A stretch of 64,000 nucleotides of DNA from Rhodocyclales bacterium (GCA_016214145.1 JACRPA010000006.1:62001-126000); one strand, 5' to 3'. Shown: positions 28,414 through 39,346, counted from the stretch's first letter. A program made the numbers and translations. Notes: generated by a model from the letters alone, not told the origin.

Positions 28414-29176
28414 CGGCGCCTCCGAGGTAGGCCTCGATCACCTTCGCGTCGCGCTGCACCTCGGCCGGCACGCCTTCGGCGATCTTCTCGCCGTAGTCGA
28501 GCACGGCGACGCGGTCGCACAGGCCCATCACCAGCTTCACGTCGTGTTCGATGAGCAGGAGGGTGAGGCCGTCGGCGCGCAGGGCCTCGATCAGCTTTTT
28601 CAGCGCCCCGGTTTCCGTCGCGTTCATGCCGGCGGCCGGCTCGTCCAGCGCCAGCAGCTTCGGCTCGGTGGCGAGCGCCCGCGCGATTTCCAGCCGGCGC
28701 TGGTCGCCATAGGCAAGGTGGCGGGCGAGGACGTTCCCATGCCGGTGGATGCCGACATACTGGAGCAGCTCCTGGGCGCGCTGCGCGATGGCGGCCTCCT
28801 CCTCGCGCGTGGCGTGGTTGCGCAGCACGGCGCCGATGACGCCGGCGCCGGTGCGCAGGTGGCGGCCGACCATGACGTTCTCCAGCGCCGTCATGTTGGC
28901 GAAGAGGCGGATGTTCTGGAAGGTGCGGGCGATGCCCTGGGCGGCCACCTTGTGCGGCGCGGAAATGTCCAGCGGCGCGCCGTCGAAGGCGAACTGCCCG
29001 CGGTCCGCCGTGTACAGGCCGGTGAGGACGTTGAAGAACGTCGTCTTGCCGGCGCCGTTGGGGCCGATCAGGCCGTAGATCTCGCCGCGGCGGATGGAGA
29101 GCGAGACGTCGTGCAGGGCACGCACGCCACCGAAGCTTTTGCCGATTGATCGGGCGTCGAGCAGGATTTCGCTCAC
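28406..29176 (-). CDS. livG: Branched-chain amino acid ABC transporter ATP-binding protein LivG
   Basis: A 256-residue ABC ATPase with Walker A GPNGAGKTTF, the LivG-specific Q-loop region ARTFQNIRLFANMTALENVMVGRH, the signature HLAYGDQRRLEIARAL, Walker B LLALDEPAAGMN and the switch His in LLLIEHDVKLVMGLCD. The start codon is GTG at 29176. A palindromic repeat lies in the gap to livM upstream. It works with LivF as the ATPase heterodimer of the transporter. Confidence 0.95.
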
Positions 29177-29195
29177 GGGACAAAACCCTTATTAG

Positions 29196-29274
29196 CCGCG
29201 GATTTCGCGGATGAACGCGGATGAGGGATGGGAATTACAGAGAATAATCCGCGTCCATCCGCGTCCATCCGCGG
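29196..29274. repeat. Palindrome of tandem CGCGGATG units (livM-livG gap)
   Basis: The arm at 29196-29223 is made of imperfect repeats of CGCGGATGAA, and the arm at 29246-29274 is its inverse (units ATCCGCGTCC). The arms can pair over roughly 28 bases with a few mismatches across a 22-base loop. It fills the 109-base space between livM and livG. See also 30353-30435, 47451-47580 and 58900-58990, which share the layout but not the sequence. Confidence 0.85.
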
Positions 29275-29285
29275 CAAAAGCCTTT

Positions 29286-30347
29286 TCATGACGCCTTACC
29301 CGCAGTGAACTCGCGCTTCCTGCGCGCCTCGGGCCACAGGCCGGCGGGGCGATACAGCATGACGGCGATCAGCGCCAGGCCGAACAGCAGCATGCGCAGG
29401 GACTCCGGATCGAGCAGCACCTTGCCGAAGGCCGCCTGCTGCATCGGCACGGCGCCATGGCGCAGGGCCTCGGGCAGGATGGCCAGCAGCAGGCCGCCGA
29501 GGATGACGCCGGGGATGTGCCCCATGCCGCCCAGCACCACCATGCACAGCACCATCACCGATTCCATCAGGCCGAAGCTCTCCGGGCTGACGAACTCCTG
29601 GAAGCCGGCGAAGAGGCCGCCGGCGACGCCGCCGAAGGTGGCGCCCATGGCGAAGGCGAGCAGCTTGACGTTGCGCGTGTCGATGCCGCAGGCCTTGGCG
29701 GCGATCTCGTCCTCGCGGATGGCCACCCAGGCGCGGCCGATGCGCGAATCCTCCAGGCGGATGGAGACGAAGACGATGAGCAGGGTCAGCGCCAGGAACA
29801 GGTAGTAGTAGAGATGGACGGAGGGAAAGCTCAGGCCGAACACCTCGAGCGTCTTCGATAAGGGCGTGCCGGCGATGCGCACCGGGTCGATCTGGCTGAT
29901 GCCCTGCGGGCCGTTGGTGATGTTCACCGGCGCGTTGAGGTTGTTGATGAAGATGCGGACGATCTCGCCGAAGCCGAGCGTGACGATGGCCAGATAGTCG
30001 CCGCGCAATCTGAGCGTCGGCGCGCCGAGCAGCACGCCGAAGAGGCCCGCCACCAGCGCCCCGAGCGGCAGCACGGCCCAAATCGGCCAGTGCAGGCCGA
30101 AGTGCGGCGAGGCGAGCAGCGCATACAGGTAGGCGCCGACGGCATAGAAGGCGATGTAGCCGAGGTCGAGCAGGCCGGCGAAGCCGACGACGATGTTCAG
30201 CCCCAGCGCCAGCATGACGTAGAGCAGGGCGAAGTCGAGCACGCGCACCCAGGAGTTGCCCAGGCCTTTGCCGATCAGGAAGGGCAGCAGGGCCAGCGCC
30301 ACGCCGATCAGGAGCATGCCGAGCCAGGGTTTGCGCAGGCTAGGCAT
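29286..30347 (-). CDS. livM: Branched-chain amino acid ABC transporter permease LivM
   Basis: A 353-residue permease with about ten hydrophobic segments. LivM features are LALGLNIVVGFAGLLDLGYIAFYAVGAY, the cytoplasmic coupling loop GDYLAIVTLGFGEIVRIFINN, RIGRAWVAIREDEIAAKACGID (EAA-like loop) and VLGGMGHIPGVILGG. The start is ATG 30347; 15 further upstream codons are open but lie in a repeat. Forms the transmembrane pore with LivH. Confidence 0.94.
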   Translation of the reverse strand: MPSLRKPWLGMLLIGVALALLPFLIGKGLGNSWVRVLDFALLYVMLALGLNIVVGFAGLLDLGYIAFYAVGAYLYALLASPHFGLHWPIWAVLPLGALVAGLFGVLLGAPTLRLRGDYLAIVTLGFGEIVRIFINNLNAPVNITNGPQGISQIDPVRIAGTPLSKTLEVFGLSFPSVHLYYYLFLALTLLIVFVSIRLEDSRIGRAWVAIREDEIAAKACGIDTRNVKLLAFAMGATFGGVAGGLFAGFQEFVSPESFGLMESVMVLCMVVLGGMGHIPGVILGGLLLAILPEALRHGAVPMQQAAFGKVLLDPESLRMLLFGLALIAVMLYRPAGLWPEARRKREFTAGKAS

Positions 30348-30352
30348 GGGAA

Positions 30353-30435
30353 AACCCACCACCAAGACACCAAGGGCACCAAGATGCACCAAGGAAATTC
30401 TTGGTGTGCCTTGGTGTCTTGGTGCCTTGGTGGTT
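30353..30435. repeat. Palindrome of tandem CACCAAG units (livH-livM gap)
   Basis: The left arm consists of repeated CACCAAG(A/G) units (for example CCACCAAGACACCAAGG from 30360). The right arm is the inverse, with units CTTGGTGC and CTTGGTGT, meeting at the centre GGAAATTCTTGG. The whole fills nearly all of the 96-base gap between two coupled permease genes. It would form a long imperfect hairpin in the mRNA. Confidence 0.88.
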
Positions 30436-30443
30436 CATCTTTT

Positions 30444-31367
30444 TCAAGCTCTTTCCGCCAGCTTCTCGCCCATCAGTCCGGAGGGCCGGAAAACGAGCAC
30501 CAGGATCAGCACGAAGAAGGCGAACACGTCCTGGTAGTGGCTGCCGAGGAAGCCGCCGGTGAGATCGCCAATGTAGCCGGCGCCGAGCGACTCGATGAGC
30601 CCCAGCAGCACGCCGCCCAGCATGGCGCCGGGCAGGTTGCCGATGCCGCCCAGCACCGCGGCGGTGAACGCCTTCAGGCCGAGAATGAAGCCCATGTGGT
30701 AATGCGCGATGGAATAGTTGGCGCTGACCATCACGCCTGCCACCGCCGCCAGCGCCGAGCCGATGAGGAAGGTGGCGGAGATGATGACGTTGATGTTGAC
30801 GCCCATCAGCCCGGCGATCTGCGGGTTTTCCGCCGTGGCGCGCATGGCGCGGCCGAGGCGCGTGCGATTCACCAGCAGCATCAGTCCGGCCATGATCGCC
30901 ACGGCGAGCAGGACGATGACGATCTGCACGTCGGTGATGTGGGCGCCGCCGATGTCGCGCCCGCTGGTCGGCAGGATCGGCGGGAAGGCGTGGTAGTTGC
31001 GGCCCCAGAAGATCATCGCCAGCTGCTGCAGCACGATGGAGACGCCGATGGCGGTGATGAGCGGGGCGAGGCGCGGTGCGTTCCTCAGCGGACGGTAGGC
31101 GATGCGCTCGATGGTGAAGCCGAGCGCCATGCAGACCGGGATCGCCGCCAGCAGGCCGATCAGCACCACCACGATGCCGGGCAGGCCGCTGCTGGCCAGC
31201 AGCTTGATGACGGTGAGCGCGGTGAGCGCGCCGATCATCACCACCTCGCCGTGGGCGAAATTGATCAGGCCGAGGATGCCATAGACCATCGTGTAGCCGA
31301 GTGCGACGAGGGCGTAGATGCTGCCCAGGACGAGGCCGTTGATGATCTGCTGGATGAAGGTGTCCAT
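30444..31367 (-). CDS. livH: Branched-chain amino acid ABC transporter permease LivH
   Basis: A 307-residue permease with about eight hydrophobic segments. It starts MDTFIQQIINGLVLGSIYALVALGYTMVYGILGLINFAHGEV, a strongly conserved LivH N-terminus. The coupling loop LGRAMRATAENPQIAGLMGVNIN and the GLKAFTAAVLGGIGNLPGAMLGG segment are also typical. Extra upstream codons (to 31418) overlap the terminator hairpin and are not used. Partner of LivM. Confidence 0.95.
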   Translation of the reverse strand: MDTFIQQIINGLVLGSIYALVALGYTMVYGILGLINFAHGEVVMIGALTALTVIKLLASSGLPGIVVVLIGLLAAIPVCMALGFTIERIAYRPLRNAPRLAPLITAIGVSIVLQQLAMIFWGRNYHAFPPILPTSGRDIGGAHITDVQIVIVLLAVAIMAGLMLLVNRTRLGRAMRATAENPQIAGLMGVNINVIISATFLIGSALAAVAGVMVSANYSIAHYHMGFILGLKAFTAAVLGGIGNLPGAMLGGVLLGLIESLGAGYIGDLTGGFLGSHYQDVFAFFVLILVLVFRPSGLMGEKLAERA

Positions 31368-31384
31368 TCGATTCAGTCTACAAA

Positions 31385-31410
31385 CAAACGGCACCCGAAG
31401 GTGCCGTTTG
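31385..31410 (-). terminator. Intrinsic terminator/attenuator between livK and livH
   Basis: A perfect 11-base stem: CAAACGGCACC (31385-31395) pairs with GGTGCCGTTTG (31400-31410). On the transcribed (minus) strand the loop is TTCG and the stem is followed by TTTG. Placed right after livK, it probably protects the livK mRNA end and limits readthrough into livHMGF. Confidence 0.8.
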
Positions 31411-31427
31411 TCGGACAAAGATGCTGC

Positions 31428-32783
31428 TTACTTCTTCTCGGCCGGGGCGGCCGGTGCTGCAGCGGGTGCCGCAGCCGGCGTCGGCGCCGCAGTCATGCCG
31501 GACATGCCGCCCATCGCAGCAGGCTGGGCCGGTGCGGCCGTCATGGCGCCCATGCCCGACATTGCGGCAGGCTGGGCCGGCGCCGGCGCGGCGCCGCCGA
31601 TGGTCTCCAGCGTTTCCCATTTGCCGCCCTTGGCCTGGTAGAGCGTGATGGCGCCGTCCTTGACGTCGCCCCGCTCGTCGAAGGTGATCTTGGCGGTGAC
31701 ACCGTCGAAGGCGGTCTTCGGCAGCTCGGCGAGGTATTTGGCCGGTTCCACCGAATTGGCGCGCTTCATGGCGTCGATCATGACGTTGGCGGCGTCGTAG
31801 GCGTAGGGCGCGTAGAGCTGGATGTCGACGTTGAACTTCGCCTTGTACTTCTCCATGAAGACTTTGCCGCCCGGCATCTTGTCGAGCGGATAGCCGGGCA
31901 GCGAGCAGTAGTGGCCTTCCGCCGCGTCGCCCGCCAGCTTGTGGAACTCGGTGGTGCAGCCGCCGTCGGCGAAGATCATCTTCGACTTCACGCCGAGCTT
32001 CTTCAACTGCTGCGCCATCGGGCCAGCCTGGGCGTCCATGCCGCCGTACATGACCAGATCCGGCTTCTTCGACTTGATCTTGGTGAGGATGGCGGCGAAG
32101 TCGGTCGCCTTGTCATTGGTGAATTCGCGCGCGACGATGGCCGCGCCGCCGGCCTTGGCGGCCTTCTCGAACTCGTCGGCGACGCCCTGGCCGTAGGCCG
32201 TGCGGTCGTCGACGATGGCGATTTTCTTGCCGGCGAGCTGTTTCGTGGCGTAGTCGCCGAGCACCTTGCCCTGCTGCTCGTCGTTGGCCATCACCCGGAA
32301 GGCGGTCTTGAAGCCCTGCTGGGTGTATTTCGGATTGGTCGCCGAGGGAGAAATCTGCGGAATGCCGGCGTCGGAATACAGCTTGGAGGCCGGGATGGTG
32401 GTGCCGGAGTTGAGGTGGCCGACGACGCCGCTCACCTTGGCATCGATCAGCTTCTGCGCCACCGTCGTGCCCTGCTTCGGATCGGCCTGGTCGTCCTCGG
32501 GGATCATCTCGAAGGTCACCATGGCGCCGCCGATTTCCAGTTTCTTCGCGTTGGCTTCCTCGATGGCCAGGCGCGCGCCGTTCTCGTTGTCCTTGCCCAA
32601 ATGCGCCTGCGGGCCGGTGAGCGGGGCGGAATGACCGATCTTCACCGTCAGCGTCGGCTTGGGCGGCGGCGCGGGGGGCTGCTCGGCCTTCGGCGGCGGG
32701 GGCGGCGGCGCTTCCTTGCCGCAGCCGAACACAACTAACGCTGAGGCAACGGCGAGGCTGAGGGTCTTGGCAGGGAATCGCAT
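31428..32783 (-). CDS. livK: Branched-chain amino acid ABC transporter substrate-binding lipoprotein LivK
   Basis: A 451-residue periplasmic binding protein. The N-terminus MRFPAKTLSLAVASALVVFGC is a lipoprotein signal (lipobox VFGC). A proline-rich linker (PPPPPP, PPAPPPKP) follows, then a type I binding fold: VKIGHSAPLTGPQAHLGKDNENGARLAIEEAN, VSGVVGHLNSGTTIPASKLY and VDDRTAYGQGVADEF. The mature domain ends near ...WETLETIGG. It continues into an unusual tail of about 55 residues, Ala/Pro/Met-rich with repeated APAQPAAM and GM units, ending in Lys. Two ATGs compete; 32783 has GGAG nine bases upstream, 32789 only three. Binds the transporter's ligand. Confidence 0.92.
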   Translation of the reverse strand: MRFPAKTLSLAVASALVVFGCGKEAPPPPPPKAEQPPAPPPKPTLTVKIGHSAPLTGPQAHLGKDNENGARLAIEEANAKKLEIGGAMVTFEMIPEDDQADPKQGTTVAQKLIDAKVSGVVGHLNSGTTIPASKLYSDAGIPQISPSATNPKYTQQGFKTAFRVMANDEQQGKVLGDYATKQLAGKKIAIVDDRTAYGQGVADEFEKAAKAGGAAIVAREFTNDKATDFAAILTKIKSKKPDLVMYGGMDAQAGPMAQQLKKLGVKSKMIFADGGCTTEFHKLAGDAAEGHYCSLPGYPLDKMPGGKVFMEKYKAKFNVDIQLYAPYAYDAANVMIDAMKRANSVEPAKYLAELPKTAFDGVTAKITFDERGDVKDGAITLYQAKGGKWETLETIGGAAPAPAQPAAMSGMGAMTAAPAQPAAMGGMSGMTAAPTPAAAPAAAPAAPAEKK

Positions 32784-32863
32784 GATCATCGTCTCCAGGT
32801 TAAGTGTGTTTTTGGTATGCGAATGCGCGGGGATTGTGCTGCCCGCATGCTTCGCTGTCAATA

Positions 32864-32893
32864 AAAAAGCCAGCCCTTCCGGGCTGGCTTTTT
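32864..32893 (-). terminator. Intrinsic terminator downstream of the cytochrome c gene
   Basis: GCCAGCCC (32869-32876) pairs perfectly with GGGCTGGC (32881-32888) across a four-base loop, flanked by A5 and T5 that extend the stem. On the minus strand the hairpin is followed by a T-run (TTTTTTAT). It lies 19 bases after the cytochrome stop codon and ahead of livK. Confidence 0.88.
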
Positions 32894-32911
32894 CGCGCGA
32901 ATCGGCCTCGC

Positions 32912-33223
32912 TTACTTGGTGGCGAGAACCCAGGCGACCAGCTTCTTGAGGTCGGCGTCGCTGACGGCGGGGTTCGGCGGCATCGGCACGGTGCCCCAGG
33001 TGCCCGAGCCACCCTTCTTGACCTTGGCTTCCAGCATGGCGGCTGCGCCCGCATTGCCGGCGTATTTCTTGGCGACGTCCTTGTAGGACGGGCCGACGAC
33101 TTTCTTGTCGATGGCATGGCAGCTCATGCAGTTCTTGGCTTTCGCCAGGGCTTCGTCGGCGGAGGCCTGGCCGGCGATGAGCAGGCCGGCAGCGGCCAGC
33201 AGCAGGGTTTTCAGCAGTTTCAT
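32912..33223 (-). CDS. Periplasmic cytochrome c (c8/c551 type)
   Basis: A 103-residue monoheme class I cytochrome c. The signal peptide is MKLLKTLLLAAAGLLIAGQASA with cleavage after ASA. The heme site is AKNCMSCHAID, and the axial methionine is in WGTVPMPPNPAVSD. The C-terminal LKKLVAWVLATK helix is standard. Members carry electrons from the bc1 complex to terminal oxidases or nitrite reductase. The gene is monocistronic, with its own terminator; 28 further upstream codons are open but not family-like. Confidence 0.94.
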   Translation of the reverse strand: MKLLKTLLLAAAGLLIAGQASADEALAKAKNCMSCHAIDKKVVGPSYKDVAKKYAGNAGAAAMLEAKVKKGGSGTWGTVPMPPNPAVSDADLKKLVAWVLATK

Positions 33224-33267
33224 TTCTTGAATTCCTCTTAGGCGTGGTTGGTAAAAGCGCCGATACT

Positions 33268-35310
<2,043 letters not shown>

Positions 35311-35382
35311 GTCCGGGATTGAATTCCGAGTAATTTAGTCGGAATTATGGTCTGCAGCAGGCAGAAGAGCAAGAAGCCGGGG

Positions 35383-35805
35383 TCAGCTGCCGAACAGGGC
35401 TTGCCACCAGCGCTTGCGGCTTTCCGGCAAGGGTCCTGCGCGCTGCAACTCCACCGGGGGCACGCGGCTCATGACCCAGCCGGGCGGCGGCGGGTTTTTG
35501 CTGAAGCCGCAGGAGACGCCGAGGTTGTTGGGGTCATAGATCTTGACCATGCGCGGCGCCTGCACGTCGTCGGCGTAAACAATGCCGCAGTAGTCGTGGG
35601 GGTGCTCCCTGCGCAGCAGTTCGTCGATGCGGGCGATGAAGGTTTCGACCTCTTCGGCGCTGGCCGGCGCATCCGGCAGTGCATCGCCGACAGGGTAGAG
35701 ATACCAGCCGCCGCCGCGGTCGATGCGCGTCCAGAAGTCGGTGAGCTGCTGCCAGGACAGCAGGCTCCACAGCCGGCCGACGTAGAGTTGCTCGAATTCG
35801 CTCAC
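35383..35805 (-). CDS. Conserved hypothetical protein coupled to DyP peroxidase
   Basis: A 140-residue soluble protein that I do not recognise as a named family. It starts at GTG 35805, overlapping the peroxidase stop codon as GTGA, so it is translationally coupled. The N-terminus is LYVGRLWSLLSWQQLTDFWT; the middle reads VETFIARIDELLRREHPHDYCGIVYADD, then MVKIYDPNNLGVSCGFSKNPPPPGW. The single-domain appearance, two cysteines and lack of a signal peptide suggest a cytoplasmic partner of the peroxidase. The frame runs on upstream opposite the peroxidase but only as shadow. Confidence 0.7.
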   Translation of the reverse strand: MSEFEQLYVGRLWSLLSWQQLTDFWTRIDRGGGWYLYPVGDALPDAPASAEEVETFIARIDELLRREHPHDYCGIVYADDVQAPRMVKIYDPNNLGVSCGFSKNPPPPGWVMSRVPPVELQRAGPLPESRKRWWQALFGS

Positions 35806-36671
35806 GGCAGGATCAGCGACAGGTCGAGGCGCCCCGCCTTGACCGGCGGGCACCAGTAGTAGCCGCCCGTGAGCGGCCGCGAAAATGTGAACAGCGCGTC
35901 GCCGCCGCCGTCCTCCTGCCCGGCCATGCGGCGCATGACCTGCTCGAAGGCGTCGGGCGAATGACCGAAGGCGATGAATTCCAGTCCCTGCTCGTGCGCC
36001 GTGGCCCAGGGCATGGAACGGCGCAGCATGAAGGCCGGCGGTTCGAAGCTTTCCTGGGCGCTGCGCTTGACGTGGGCCGAAGCCGGCGCATCGTCGAGCT
36101 CCTTGTTGTCGGCGCGGCGGCGGCCGATCATGGCGTCGCGTTCGGCGGGCGAATGGGCGTTGAAATGCGCGAGGTCGTGCACCCAGCGCTGCACGGCGAC
36201 GAAACTTGCACCGTCGGCAGCCAGCGCAGCCTCGATCGCCGCGGCGTCCTTGGGGTTCTCGGTGCCGTCCTCGTAGCCGGTCAGGTCGCGGCCGCCGTCG
36301 TAGAGAAAGGTGTCCATCGCATCTTCCAGCACGAAGGCCGGGACGAGCAGCGCCTTGAGGCGTTCGCCGGCATCGAACAGCGCGCCGCGCGCTTCCCCGC
36401 GCAGCAGCAGCCACAGCGCCGCCTGGGTTGACGGCACGCTGCAGGCCGGCCCGGACAGGGACGGAAAAACACGCAGGCCGGGCACCGTGGCGCCGAGCGC
36501 GCGCACCAGCGGCTCGCCGAAGCCGATGACGCCCCTTTCGGGATCGAAACCCTCGCGCAGGCGGGCCAGCGCCGGGCGCGGATCGGCTTCCAGGGCGAGG
36601 CGGAAAGTGAGCGACAGGCCGCAGGGCGGCACGGCGGCAAGGATGCCGGGCTGCGAGGCAGGGGCCGTCAT
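35802..36671 (-). CDS. Dye-decolourising (DyP-type) heme peroxidase
   Basis: A 289-residue heme peroxidase. The GxxDG motif appears as GYEDGTENP with the catalytic Asp. The proximal heme histidine is probably in the VQRWVHDLAHFNAHS region, and a conserved arginine lies in the later FMLRRSMPW segment. No signal peptide or Tat motif is present, so it acts in the cytoplasm or in a compartment. The start ATG 36671 has AAGGA nine bases upstream; a TTG 3 codons earlier is less likely. It lies 13 bases after ilvD. The natural substrate is unknown, and no encapsulin gene is adjacent. Confidence 0.9.
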   Translation of the reverse strand: MTAPASQPGILAAVPPCGLSLTFRLALEADPRPALARLREGFDPERGVIGFGEPLVRALGATVPGLRVFPSLSGPACSVPSTQAALWLLLRGEARGALFDAGERLKALLVPAFVLEDAMDTFLYDGGRDLTGYEDGTENPKDAAAIEAALAADGASFVAVQRWVHDLAHFNAHSPAERDAMIGRRRADNKELDDAPASAHVKRSAQESFEPPAFMLRRSMPWATAHEQGLEFIAFGHSPDAFEQVMRRMAGQEDGGGDALFTFSRPLTGGYYWCPPVKAGRLDLSLILP

Positions 36672-36684
36672 GTAAAGCAATCCT

Positions 36685-38535
36685 TCAGCGTTTCAACTGC
36701 GCCACGTCGCGCACCGCGCCGGTGTCGGCGCTGGTGGTCATGGCGGCGTAGGCCTGCAGCGCGGCGGAGACCGTGCGCTGGCGCTTGACCGGCTTCCAGG
36801 CGGCGGCGCCCCTCGCTTCCATGGCCTTTCGCCGTGCCGCGAGGACTGACTTTTCCACGGCGAGGTGGATGCGGCGATGGGGAATGTCGATCTCGATGGT
36901 GTCGCCTTCCTCGATCAGGCCGATCGCGCCGCCGGACGCCGCCTCGGGCGAGGCGTGGCCGATGGACAGGCCCGAGGTGCCGCCGGAGAAGCGGCCGTCG
37001 GTGAGGAGCGCGCATTCCTTGCCGAGGCCCTTCGACTTGATGTACGAGGTCGGGTAGAGCATCTCCTGCATGCCGGGGCCGCCCTTCGGCCCTTCGTAGC
37101 GCACGACGACAATGTCGCCGGCGACGATCCGATCGGCGAGGATCTTCTCCACCGCCTCCTCCTGCGATTCGCAGACGCGGGCGCGGCCGGTGAACTTCAG
37201 GATGGAGTCGTCCACCCCCGCCGTCTTGACGATGCAGCCCTTCTCGGCGATGTTGCCGAACAGCACGGCCAGCCCGCCGTCCTGCGAGTAGGCGTGGGCC
37301 TTGTCGCGGATGCAGCCGTTGGCGCGGTCGAGGTCGAGCCTCGGATAGCGGCGGTTCTGCGAGAAGGCCGTCTGCGTCGGCACGCCGCCGGGCGCGGCGC
37401 GGTAGAAATCGTGCACGCCCTTGTCCTGGTTGCGCACCACGTCGCAGCAGTCGAGCGCCTCGCCCAGCGTCGAATAGAGCACCGTCGGAGAGTCGCGGTT
37501 GATAAGGCCGGCGCGGTCGAGCTCGCCGAGGATGGCCATGATGCCGCCGGCGCGATGCACGTCTTCCATGTGGTACTTCTGCGTCGCCGGCGCCACCTTG
37601 GCCAGGCAGGGCACCCGGCGCGACATGCGGTCGATGTCGGCCATGGTGAAGTCGACGCCGGCTTCCTGCGCCGCGGCGAGGAGATGCAGCACGGTGTTGG
37701 TCGAGCCGCCCATGGCAATGTCGAGGGCGATGGCGTTCTCGAAGGCCTGAAAACCGGCAATCGAACGCGGCAGCACCGAGGCGTCGTTCTTTTCGTACCA
37801 GCGCTTGGCCAGCCCGACGATCAGCCGGCCGGCCTTGACGAAGAGTTTCTCGCGGTCGGCGTGGGTGGCCAGCAGCGAACCGTTGCCGGGCAGGGCCAGG
37901 CCGAGCGCCTCGGTCAGGCAGTTCATCGAGTTGGCGGTGAACATGCCCGAGCAGGAGCCGCAGGTCGGGCAGGCCGAGCGCTCCATGGCGTTCACGTCGG
38001 CGTCGGAGTTCTTCGCGTCGGCCGACTCGATCATGGCGTCGATCAGGTCGACCATGCGGTATTCGCCGTGCCATTTCACCTTGCCGGCTTCCATCGGCCC
38101 GCCGGAGACGAACACCGCCGGGATGTTCAGGCGCATCGCCGCCATCAGCATGCCGGGCGTGATCTTGTCGCAATTGGAGATGCACACCATGGCATCGGCG
38201 CAGTGGCCGTTGACCATGTATTCGACCGAATCGGCGATCAGCTCGCGCGAGGGCAGCGAGTAGAGCATGCCGCCGTGGCCCATGGCGATGCCGTCGTCGA
38301 TGGCGATGGTGTTGAATTCCTTGGCGACGCCGCCGGCCGCCTCGATCTCGCGCGCCACCATCTGGCCGAGGTCCTTCAGGTGCACGTGGCCCGGCACGAA
38401 CTGGGTGAAGGAATTCACCACAGCGATGATCGGCTTGCCGAAGTCGCCGTCCTTCATGCCGGTGGCGCGCCACAGCGCGCGCGCGCCGGCCATGTTGCGG
38501 CCGTGGGTGGAAGTGCGGGAACGGTATTCGGGCAT
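36685..38535 (-). CDS. ilvD: Dihydroxy-acid dehydratase
   Basis: A 616-residue Fe-S dehydratase that makes the 2-keto acids for valine and isoleucine. It starts [27 protein letters not shown]. Cluster cysteines lie in CDKITPGM and [18 protein letters not shown]; the C-terminal [19 protein letters not shown] is a family signature. Upstream codons to 38700 are open but overlap the divergent lysE promoter region. The DyP peroxidase and its partner follow on the same strand. In relatives ilvD often sits near lgt, which is 1.5 kb away here with lysE and a toxin-antitoxin pair between. Confidence 0.97.
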   Translation of the reverse strand: MPEYRSRTSTHGRNMAGARALWRATGMKDGDFGKPIIAVVNSFTQFVPGHVHLKDLGQMVAREIEAAGGVAKEFNTIAIDDGIAMGHGGMLYSLPSRELIADSVEYMVNGHCADAMVCISNCDKITPGMLMAAMRLNIPAVFVSGGPMEAGKVKWHGEYRMVDLIDAMIESADAKNSDADVNAMERSACPTCGSCSGMFTANSMNCLTEALGLALPGNGSLLATHADREKLFVKAGRLIVGLAKRWYEKNDASVLPRSIAGFQAFENAIALDIAMGGSTNTVLHLLAAAQEAGVDFTMADIDRMSRRVPCLAKVAPATQKYHMEDVHRAGGIMAILGELDRAGLINRDSPTVLYSTLGEALDCCDVVRNQDKGVHDFYRAAPGGVPTQTAFSQNRRYPRLDLDRANGCIRDKAHAYSQDGGLAVLFGNIAEKGCIVKTAGVDDSILKFTGRARVCESQEEAVEKILADRIVAGDIVVVRYEGPKGGPGMQEMLYPTSYIKSKGLGKECALLTDGRFSGGTSGLSIGHASPEAASGGAIGLIEEGDTIEIDIPHRRIHLAVEKSVLAARRKAMEARGAAAWKPVKRQRTVSAALQAYAAMTTSADTGAVRDVAQLKR

Positions 38536-38698
38536 GGCGGAACTCCGGGGTCGGCGAATGGCGAAGAGCAACATTGTAGCGCTTCGGCCCCGGCTCGCCG
38601 GCTGATGCTCCTGCGATGTCCCGGCGGAATGGCCCTTTGTTTGACAGGGGCGGCAACGCCCAAGATACTGCGACTTTTGCGCTCCAGCCCGTCCATCC

Positions 38699-39346
38699 AT
38701 GGTCTACGGCATCACCGATATAACCACTTTTGTGCTGGGCACGATTTTCATCGTCCTGCTGCCGGGGCCCAACTCGCTCTACGTCATGTCGGTGGCTTCG
38801 CGCTGGGGCGTCGGCGCCGGCTATCGCGGCGCCTGCGGGATTTTCCTCGGCGACGCGATCCTCATGGTGCTCTCGGCGACCGGCGTGGCGTCGCTGCTCC
38901 AGGCCACCCCCGCCTTGTTCGCGGTGCTCAAATATGCCGGCGCGGCGTACCTGGCCTGGATGGGCCTGGGCCTGCTGCGCGCGGCCCGGACGATCTGGCG
39001 CGAGGGCGTCGCGGACAGCGGCGGGCAGCCTCCGCCCGATGCGGCGCGCCCCTTCCGTACCGCCCTGCTCATCAGCCTGATGAACCCGAAGGCGATCCTG
39101 TTTTTCGTTTCCTTCTTCATCCAGTTCGTCGATCCGGGCTACGCCTTCCCGGCGCTGTCCTTCGCCATCCTCGGCGCCATCGTCCAGCTCGTCAGCGCGC
39201 TCTATCTGTCGGCGCTGATCTTCGGCGGCGCCCGCCTGGCGCAGCAGTTCCGGCAGCGGCGCCGGCTCTCGGCCGGCGCCACCGGCGGGGTGGGCGCCCT
39301 GTTCATCGGCTTCAGCGCCAAACTTGCCGGCGCGACCCTGAATTGA
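38699..39346 (+). CDS. LysE/RhtB family amino acid exporter (LeuE-like)
   Basis: A 215-residue inner-membrane exporter with about six hydrophobic segments. The family signature is seen as [39 protein letters not shown] near the N-terminus and [22 protein letters not shown] in the middle. Similarity is closest to leucine exporters (LeuE/YeaS), which would fit the adjacent divergent ilvD, but the substrate is inferred. The promoters must lie in the 163 bases shared with ilvD. Confidence 0.87.
   Translation: MVYGITDITTFVLGTIFIVLLPGPNSLYVMSVASRWGVGAGYRGACGIFLGDAILMVLSATGVASLLQATPALFAVLKYAGAAYLAWMGLGLLRAARTIWREGVADSGGQPPPDAARPFRTALLISLMNPKAILFFVSFFIQFVDPGYAFPALSFAILGAIVQLVSALYLSALIFGGARLAQQFRQRRRLSAGATGGVGALFIGFSAKLAGATLN

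Noticed and set aside
29196-30435. The short tandem repeats in the liv gaps considered as CRISPR arrays.
   Set aside because: Units are 7-9 bases without spacers of regular length, and the two halves are inverted. No cas genes are present.
30090-32738. An 882-codon plus-strand frame across livM, livH and livK.
   Set aside because: It is antisense to well-recognised transporter genes, crosses a terminator and a palindrome, and has no recognisable motif.
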